In this document: positions 23,840-28,759 of the stretch, piece by piece
How positions within the stretch are numbered: position 1 is the first letter of the stretch
How the letters are laid out: the number at the start of each line of letters is the position of its first letter
Source of the DNA: an uncultured Agathobacter sp.
Lineage (GTDB): Bacteria > Bacillota > Clostridia > Lachnospirales > Lachnospiraceae
Direction of reading: 5' to 3'
Assembly: GCA_934359755.1 (NCBI GenBank)
Contig: CAKRLV010000027.1
Location: forward strand, 1 to 28,759
Length of the DNA: 28,759 nt
Notes under the pieces: generated by a model
Database searches by the model: none
Seen by the model: only the letters and a program-made list of their open reading frames with translations
Told to the model about the DNA's origin: nothing
Translations under genes and position numbers: made by a program

Positions 23840-24829
23840 ATGCTTAAAAATATTAAAATACTTATTATTACAATTTTCATATCTATATTCACCATAGGAT
23901 GTGGATATGAAATGAATGCTACAGTATCACCTACAACAGCCAATGTTGATTATAATTTTTATTTATCATCGGCAGAAGAGAAGTCTATCCTTTCCGATAT
24001 TAATAAAAAATCAAAAACAAAATACAAATCATTTGCAGAATTTGCAAACAGTCTTGGACTTACACAAAACGGAAATAAAAAAATATCAAATAAGAATCAC
24101 AACCGTTATTCAATATCAACCACATATGATTCTTCAGAATTCGATAATATTTTTATTCATTTTGATAACAAATATGCAACCATCAGCGCTGATGATATTT
24201 CAAAAAAAGTTGCTGAGAACTATAAATCATATGTAAATATACAAAATACCAAGCTTAATTATTGTACTTTCAATATCAAATATCCATATAAGGTATTCAA
24301 AGCAAATGGTACAATTAAAAAAGATGGATATACTGTAACATATACCTTATCAAAGAAAAAAAGCTATGATAAACGTTTTTGGGCTATTTTTAATAAAAAA
24401 GTAAATACTACAGCATCTATAAAAGGAATTCCAAAAAGAACTACATATTCCAAAAAAACAACAACAATTTATCCATCAACAATTGTTACTTCGTTTACAG
24501 TAAACAATATAGAACAATATACTGATACATACAAAATTGATAAAGATGGCATTTATTATATCAAAATAATCAATATAAATGGCAAAAAGTCAACTAGAAC
24601 ATTAATATATGACAAAACAAGTCCTGTTGTTACTGGTATCAAAAATGGTGCAACTTACAAAAAAAGTGCTCGTATTAAATTCTATGATAAAACAAGTGGC
24701 ATTAAGTCAGCCAAACTAAATAATGTATCTATAAAAAGTAATAAACTTATTACTAAAAAAGGAAGATATACACTTAAAGTAACTGATTATGCTGGAAATG
24801 TAAAAATAGTTAAATTTACAATTAAATAG
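23840..24829 (+). CDS. Lipoprotein with C-terminal Ig-like domain, function unknown
   Basis: A 329-residue exported lipoprotein. Residues 1-21 are a signal peptide ending in a lipobox (FTIGC, lipidated Cys21). The middle (residues 45-210) is rich in Lys, Asn, Ser and Tyr and is not recognised. Residues 245-329 look like a bacterial Ig-like module: DKTSPVVTGIKNGATYKKSA, then a sGI-type strand, then a TDYAGNVKIVKF ending. Such modules bind or space proteins at the cell surface. GAGGAATAAT precedes the ATG. It may be co-transcribed with dtd, but a functional link is doubtful. The composition is more AT-rich than the housekeeping genes to its left. Confidence 0.75.
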   Translation: MLKNIKILIITIFISIFTIGCGYEMNATVSPTTANVDYNFYLSSAEEKSILSDINKKSKTKYKSFAEFANSLGLTQNGNKKISNKNHNRYSISTTYDSSEFDNIFIHFDNKYATISADDISKKVAENYKSYVNIQNTKLNYCTFNIKYPYKVFKANGTIKKDGYTVTYTLSKKKSYDKRFWAIFNKKVNTTASIKGIPKRTTYSKKTTTIYPSTIVTSFTVNNIEQYTDTYKIDKDGIYYIKIININGKKSTRTLIYDKTSPVVTGIKNGATYKKSARIKFYDKTSGIKSAKLNNVSIKSNKLITKKGRYTLKVTDYAGNVKIVKFTIK

Positions 24830-25126
24830 TATAAATATTAAACTTTCAAACAAATTCAGAATATAAAAAATAGATATAAAAATAACATAAAAATAAATTA
24901 TATATATTTATATTATGCCAATTAGGTGTTATTTATAGCTTAAACTATTCGTTAAATCAGCATTTTGCGAATAGTTCGTTTACCATCCATGCATCAAATA
25001 ATGCTCCTGCTAATAACATATGTCAATAATTAGAATTAAATTTATAACTTATATACAACTTATATACAACTTATCACTTCTGCAGCTTTATATTATTTTG
25101 TAAATAATGAGGAGGGCTTTATACTT
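24830..25126. other. AT-rich gene-free stretch with short repeats
   Basis: No gene was found here. A 9-bp inverted repeat AACTATTCG (24943-24951) / CGAATAGTT (24968-24976) could be a weak hairpin, without a T-run. At 25046-25074 an 11-bp unit AACTTATATAC occurs twice and then in part. GAGGAGG just before 25127 is the ribosome binding site of the next gene. No promoter stands out. Confidence 0.6.
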
Positions 25127-25599
25127 ATGAAACTACTGATAAAACAACGTGTATTCTCTTGGACCGATACCTACGATGTTTATGATGAAAACGGAAATCC
25201 AAAGTATTTTGTTAAAAATGAATTATTTTCTTTTTTACACAAAATCCATGTAAAGGACTTAAACAACAATGAAATCGGTTTGATAAAACAAAATTTCAAT
25301 CTTTTTGTTCCACGCTTTGAAATAGAAATAAATGGAGTTGAATACGGCTATATTGAAAAAAATTTTACATTTTTTATCCAAAATATGATATAAACTATAA
25401 TAATTGGCGTTGTGAAGGAGATTTTTTATCCTGGAACTATGATGTATATTCAGGATGCTGTTCCGTTGTACATATTTCCAAAGAGCTGTTTCACTGGGGT
25501 GATACATATGTTATTGACATTTTAAATCCAGAAGATGAAATTATGGCTTTAATGCTTACAATTGCTATTGATGCTGCTAATTGTTCTCAAAATAACTGA
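25127..25599 (+). pseudogene. Frameshifted LURP-one-related (YxjI/tubby-like) protein gene
   Basis: The first frame gives 88 residues (MKLLIKQRVFSWTDTYDVYD, FVKNELFSFLHKIHVKD), then stops at 25393. Adding one A in the AAAA run at 25380-25383 restores the frame: it continues YDINYNNWRCEGDFLSWNYD and runs without a stop to TGA at 25597-25599, giving about 157 residues. This is the normal length of LURP-one/YxjI proteins, and the restored part has their typical YDVYSGCCSVVHISKELFHWGDTY body. So this is one gene broken by a single-base deletion, or a sequencing error in a short homopolymer. Function of the family in bacteria is unknown. Confidence 0.8.
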
Positions 25600-25602
25600 A
25601 AC

Positions 25603-25749
25603 TCACTTTGAGAGTCTAATTCATTTTGAGAGTCTAATTCATTTTAAGAGTCTAATTCATTTTAAGAGTCTAATTCATTTTAAGAGTCTAATTCATTTTC
25701 TAGTACTTGATTCATTTTCTAGTACTTGATTCAACTTCTTGTAGCTCAA
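25603..25749. repeat. Tandem repeat array, five 18-bp then two or three 19-bp units
   Basis: Units 1-5 (25603-25692) are 18 bp, ending TCATTTTAAGAGTCTAAT with the first two slightly different. Units 6 and 7 (25693-25730) are identical 19-bp copies of TCATTTTCTAGTACTTGAT, and unit 8 (25731-25749) is diverged. There are no spacers, so it is not a CRISPR. It lies between the broken LURP-one gene and a terminator. Confidence 0.9.
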
Positions 25750-25777
25750 AAAGGAACCGAAAAATCGGTTCCTTTTT
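25748..25777. terminator. Bidirectional terminator before the ABC transporter genes
   Basis: AAAAAGGAACCG (25748-25759) pairs with CGGTTCCTTTTT (25766-25777) around a 6-base loop, with A/T tracts at both ends. It can end the minus-strand transporter operon and plus-strand transcripts from the repeat region. Confidence 0.9.
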
Positions 25778-25812
25778 TGTAATTTCAGTCTTTCATGCTG
25801 ATAATATAAAAT

Positions 25813-26571
25813 TTATAAAACTTTGGATAAGAAATCCTTCAGTCTTTGATTCTTTGGATTGCCAAATATCTCTTCTGGCGTTCCGTTCTCTGCTATTTTT
25901 CCCTGATCAAAGAAAACTACTTTACTTGCAACTTCCCTTGCAAATCCCATTTCATGAGTAACACAGATCATGGTTATACCACTGCCAGCTAAGCCTTTCA
26001 TTACTTCAAGAACTTCTCCTACCATTTCAGGATCAAGTGCCGATGTTGGTTCATCAAACAGAATTGCTTCTGGTTCCATCGCAAGCGCACGGCATATTGC
26101 AACTCGCTGCTTCTGTCCACCCGATAATTGATTAGGATATGCATCAATCTTATCAATTAATCCTACTCTCTCAAGCAGTTCTCTTGCTTTTGCCTCAGCC
26201 TCTTCTTTCGATTTACCCTTTAATTCCATTGGTCCTATTGTAAGGTTCTTAAGTATTGTCATATGTGGAAACAAATTGAAGTTCTGAAAAACCATCATCA
26301 TTTTCTGTCGTTGTTTATTAATATCAACCTTCTTATCATTAATATTAATTCCGTCAACAAAAATATCTCCACCGGTCGGCTCCTCAAGATGATTAATACA
26401 TCTTAAAAAAGTGGATTTTCCACACCCTGAGGGGCCGATTATCGCTACCACATCACCGCGTCTGATATCTATATCTATTCCATCTAAAACATTCAAATCA
26501 CCAAATGATTTTTTCAAACCTCTGATGCTTATCATAATATCCTGATTTGAATCCGTCATATTATTTTCCAT
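25813..26571 (-). CDS. Amino acid ABC transporter ATP-binding protein (GlnQ/HisP type)
   Basis: A 252-residue ATPase subunit of a polar amino acid importer. Walker A is GPSGCGKST, the Q-loop is MVFQNFNLFPHMT, the ABC signature is LSGGQKQRVA, Walker B is AILFDEPTS, and the switch histidine is in CVTHEMGFA. The spacing and the LFPHMT and MGFAREVA segments are typical of the polar amino acid group. The ATG overlaps the end of the fused permease gene by 11 bases, so the two are translated together. It ends before the terminator at 25748. Substrate cannot be read from the ATPase. Confidence 0.93.
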   Translation of the reverse strand: MENNMTDSNQDIMISIRGLKKSFGDLNVLDGIDIDIRRGDVVAIIGPSGCGKSTFLRCINHLEEPTGGDIFVDGININDKKVDINKQRQKMMMVFQNFNLFPHMTILKNLTIGPMELKGKSKEEAEAKARELLERVGLIDKIDAYPNQLSGGQKQRVAICRALAMEPEAILFDEPTSALDPEMVGEVLEVMKGLAGSGITMICVTHEMGFAREVASKVVFFDQGKIAENGTPEEIFGNPKNQRLKDFLSKVL

Positions 26572-28081
26572 CTCTATTCAATCTCCTCTCTAATTTAGCT
26601 ACTAACGCAGAAAGAATCATTACTATTGCAAGATACACAATTGCAACAGCAATTAATGGTGGAAACGCATCATATGTACGACTTCGAATATAATCTCCAC
26701 CTCTGGTCATATCCATAATACCAATATAACCAGAAATTGATGTCTCTTTAATTAATACAATTAATTCATTTCCAATTGCAGGAAGCACATTCTTAAGTGC
26801 CTGCGGCAAAATAAAATGACGCATTGTCTTAACATAATTAAACCCAAGACTTCTACCAGCCTCAAACTGTCCATTATCAATAGACATAATTCCTGAACGA
26901 ACAATTTCTGTCATATACGCTGCTGAATTAAGTCCAAAGGCAAGTACTGCCACAAGAATTTTATTAACATTTGTGGATGCAAATATAACATAATAAATAA
27001 TAAGGAGCTGCATCAAAACAGGTGTTCCTCTTATTATCGTCACATATACCTTTACCAATGCGTTTAAGAACTTTAATGTACCTGTTTTATCACTTGTCGC
27101 TCTTATAATAGCAAATAGAAAACCTAATATTACACCCACTATAACAGCAAAAAAGCTTATCTCTAATGTTGTCAAAAGACCATTTGTAATATATTTCCAT
27201 CTATTATCTTTTATAAAATTATTCTTATATCTCTCCAGTGAAAAAATAGATTGACCATCAGAATTACCATTTCTTACTACAACAACCTGAGTCGATGTAG
27301 CATAACTTTTAGTAAAATTGATACTCTTTAATCTATCTTCTGTGACCGTCATTCCAGCCATACCCATATCAGCTTTACCTGAACTTACCGCAGTTATTAC
27401 AGAATCAAATTCCATATCTTCTATCTTAAGATTCATCCCAAGCTTATCTGCTATCGCCTGCGCAAGATCAGGATCTATGCCTACAATCTTACCATCTTCG
27501 ACATATTCATAAGGCTCAAAAGCCGCATTGGTTGCCATAACAAGCGTACCATTCGATCTATCTGCATCTTCAGGTGATTCATAGTGGTATCCAGCATCCT
27601 CATCATTGATATAGCTTGAAATTATCTTGTCTGCTGTTCCGTCTTTTTGTAATTCATCAATTGCTGCATTAATTTTATCTAGAAGTTCTGTGTTTTCTTT
27701 AGCAACAGTTATTGCATATTCTTCTTTGGTAAATTCTTCATCAAGTATTGATAAATCAGAATTGATATCAACAAATGATTTTGCTGGCAATTCATCGATT
27801 ACAACACAGTCTACCTTGCCCTGTTTAAGTGACTGGATAGCATCTGCACCTTTATTAAATTCCTGTATAGTTGCATCTTTAAATTCATCAGATACATAAG
27901 TATCTCCTGTCGTGCCCAACTGCACACCAATTTTAGCATGTTCAAGATCTTCAACTTTCTCAATAGGTGATTTACCTACGCTGTCAGACTTACCACACGC
28001 CTGAAGAGTAATCGCTGCACCACAAACCATGAGTGCGATAAGAAATAAAATTGTAATTCGTTTAAAAAATTTTTTTTTCAT
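26561..28081 (-). CDS. Substrate-binding protein fused to amino acid ABC permease; binding domain circularly permuted
   Basis: A 506-residue lipoprotein-permease fusion. Residues 1-28 are a signal peptide, with lipobox LQAC (Cys29). Residues 43-158 resemble the second lobe and final helices of a family 3 solute-binding protein (IGVQLGTTGD, VDCVVIDELPA, then EEYAITVAKEN and LQKDGTADKI). Residues 177-271 resemble the first lobe (LVMATNAAFEPYEY, VGIDPDLAQAIADKLG, GMTVTEDR). Normal proteins have these parts in the opposite order. Each occurs once, so one complete binding fold seems present in permuted order; ligand contacts such as R250 and D96 are kept. Residues 295-500 are the HisM/GlnP-type permease with several membrane segments and an EAA loop (EAGRSLGFNYVKTMRHFILP). 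It works with the ATPase at 25813. Confidence 0.9.
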   Translation of the reverse strand: MKKKFFKRITILFLIALMVCGAAITLQACGKSDSVGKSPIEKVEDLEHAKIGVQLGTTGDTYVSDEFKDATIQEFNKGADAIQSLKQGKVDCVVIDELPAKSFVDINSDLSILDEEFTKEEYAITVAKENTELLDKINAAIDELQKDGTADKIISSYINDEDAGYHYESPEDADRSNGTLVMATNAAFEPYEYVEDGKIVGIDPDLAQAIADKLGMNLKIEDMEFDSVITAVSSGKADMGMAGMTVTEDRLKSINFTKSYATSTQVVVVRNGNSDGQSIFSLERYKNNFIKDNRWKYITNGLLTTLEISFFAVIVGVILGFLFAIIRATSDKTGTLKFLNALVKVYVTIIRGTPVLMQLLIIYYVIFASTNVNKILVAVLAFGLNSAAYMTEIVRSGIMSIDNGQFEAGRSLGFNYVKTMRHFILPQALKNVLPAIGNELIVLIKETSISGYIGIMDMTRGGDYIRSRTYDAFPPLIAVAIVYLAIVMILSALVAKLERRLNRDGK

Positions 28082-28147
28082 TTTACTTATCCCTTCTAAT
28101 GTGTCTTAGCAAACTTGTTATTTGCATTTATATACACAACAATAACT

Positions 28148-28176
28148 ATTTTACCATACGAATTATAAATATAAAA
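28148..28176 (-). promoter_or_regulatory. Weak promoter candidate for the ABC transporter operon
   Basis: On the minus strand TAAAAT (28153-28148) has TGG before it, an extended -10. The -35 at 17 bp is TTTTAT, only 3 of 6. It would start transcription about 60 bases before the fused gene. Confidence 0.35.
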
Positions 28177-28202
28177 TATTTTTTTGAATTTTTGAATAAA
28201 TA

Positions 28203-28223
28203 TTAATCAAGTAATTCTTTCAT
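28203..28223 (-). other. Six-codon reading frame with a strong ribosome binding site
   Basis: On the minus strand GGAGGG (28236-28231) stands 7 bases before ATG, followed by codons for MKELLD and a TAA. It is far too short for a normal protein. It may be a leader peptide of the transporter operon or the remnant of a deleted gene. It lies upstream of the promoter candidate at 28148, so it would be read only from a more distant start. Confidence 0.35.
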
Positions 28224-28255
28224 CTTGTTTCCCTCCGTTTAATATATTTTCAGAA

Positions 28256-28290
28256 AAAGGCTACATATCTAAAAAAGATATGTAGCCTTT
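28256..28290. terminator. Terminator downstream of the right-edge lipoprotein gene
   Basis: AAAGGCTACATATC (28256-28269) pairs perfectly with GATATGTAGCCTTT (28277-28290), a 14-bp stem around a 7-base loop, with TTTTT following on the minus strand. It most likely ends the minus-strand gene at 28423. The 132 bases between them hold no other feature I can see, and the rest of the 28082-28422 gap is AT-rich. Confidence 0.88.
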
Positions 28291-28422
28291 CTTATCTTAT
28301 TGCTTAATAAATCATTTTTTTACTGATAATCTTTCAGCTCATTCTATTTAAAATCTTCATGTTATTCCAGATATACATCGCTTAAATATACCATTACAAC
28401 ATATTTACGTTCGTTTCAAAAT

Positions 28423-28759
28423 TCACTCAAACAGATATGAAAAGTCATCAATATTGTAATCTCTAACTTCATAAACGATGTCATTTACTTTGACTTTATT
28501 ATCCATAAAAGATATTAGAGTAATTTCTCCCCCCTTTTTTTCTATTTTAATCAAATACTGCCATCCTTTATCTTTTTCATCTGTCATTTCTTTTAACGAA
28601 TACGAATTAAGTTTACTTATCAAATCCTCAAATTTTTCTTTTTCTATTATAACATCTTGTTTCTGTCCAGTAGTTTGAGATGATACTGTAATCTGTTCTA
28701 TCCCATCTATCTTTATGTTCATAGATTTTTCATCTCCTAAATTATTCGAAATACAACCT
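28423..28759 (-). CDS. Partial lipoprotein-like hypothetical protein, 5' end beyond the window
   Basis: At least 112 codons on the minus strand, open to the right edge. An ATG at 28722 would give 99 residues, but the frame is open upstream of it and reads GCISNNLGDEKS before MNIKIDGIEQ. Gly-Cys at that place looks like the end of a lipobox, so the real protein probably starts with a signal peptide outside the window and is lipidated at this cysteine. The mature part is soluble, lysine- and glutamate-rich, with a KFEDLISKLNSY segment and beta-rich ending (VKVNDIVYEVRDYNIDDF). No family is recognised. AGGAG upstream of the internal ATG keeps that start possible. Confidence 0.55.
   Translation of the reverse strand, partial: GCISNNLGDEKSMNIKIDGIEQITVSSQTTGQKQDVIIEKEKFEDLISKLNSYSLKEMTDEKDKGWQYLIKIEKKGGEITLISFMDNKVKVNDIVYEVRDYNIDDFSYLFE

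Noticed and set aside
25603..25749. CRISPR array
   Set aside because: The repeats adjoin directly without spacers, units are only 18-19 bp, and no cas gene is present.
28082..28422. Riboswitch upstream of the amino acid transporter
   Set aside because: Apart from the terminator hairpin and the mini-frame the stretch is plain AT-rich DNA with no conserved aptamer that I recognise.

Overview
The window looks like a housekeeping chromosome segment from an AT-rich, low-GC Firmicute, most likely a Lachnospiraceae-type Clostridium relative. The reasons are the order rng-rplU-prp-rpmA-obgE-yhbY-nadD-yqeK-rsfS, an L27 with the Firmicute N-terminal extension plus its Prp protease, a divergent lexA/yneA pair with Bacillus-type SOS boxes, short-form HisG with HisZ, RecU, and GGAGG-type ribosome binding sites. 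Genus cannot be fixed from this. No rRNA, tRNA, CRISPR array, transposase or phage structural gene was found.

Layout. (1) 22-6550: a YlbJ-like membrane protein on the minus strand, divergent from pepD, an RsuA/RluB-type pseudouridine synthase, a YgiQ radical SAM protein, an RluC/RluD-type pseudouridine synthase and recU. (2) 6547-11669: a consensus sigma-A promoter and a partial histidine operon, hisZ-hisG-hisD-hisB-hisIE. HisIE carries an extra N-terminal HisA/HisF-like domain that has lost both catalytic aspartates. hisC, hisH, hisA and hisF are not in the window. (3) 11685-15446: the TIGR03960/TIGR03936 radical SAM pair and an RNase G that ends before the zinc-link. (4) 15475-19683: a new promoter, an L21-type leader, ribosomal proteins, and GTPase, NAD and ribosome-silencing genes. 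(5) 19899-21898: lexA and a YneA-like LysM protein around SOS boxes, then a PlsC-like acyltransferase. (6) 22032-24829: a complete tyrosine recombinase on the minus strand, a structured intergenic region, dtd and a lipoprotein. (7) 24830-28759: AT-rich and repeat-bearing DNA, a frameshifted LURP-one-like gene, an 18/19-bp tandem repeat array, an amino-acid ABC transporter on the minus strand, and an edge-truncated lipoprotein.

The most interesting signals are four. The ABC transporter substrate-binding domain is fused to its permease and appears circularly permuted: its second lobe precedes its first. The HisA/F-like pseudo-domain sits on HisIE. A perfect dyad with 11-bp arms and an 8-bp centre lies just upstream of the tyrosine recombinase, the geometry of a recombinase core site or an operator. 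The tandem array between the broken LURP-one gene and the transporter is unexplained.

How the genes work together: regions 1, 3 and 4 are dominated by ribosome and RNA maturation (pseudouridylation, RNase G, L27 processing, Obg, YhbY, RsfS). Region 2 supplies five histidine biosynthesis proteins. Region 5 is a DNA-damage response module in which LexA represses itself and a division inhibitor. All calls rest on reading motifs and context by eye; no database search was run.
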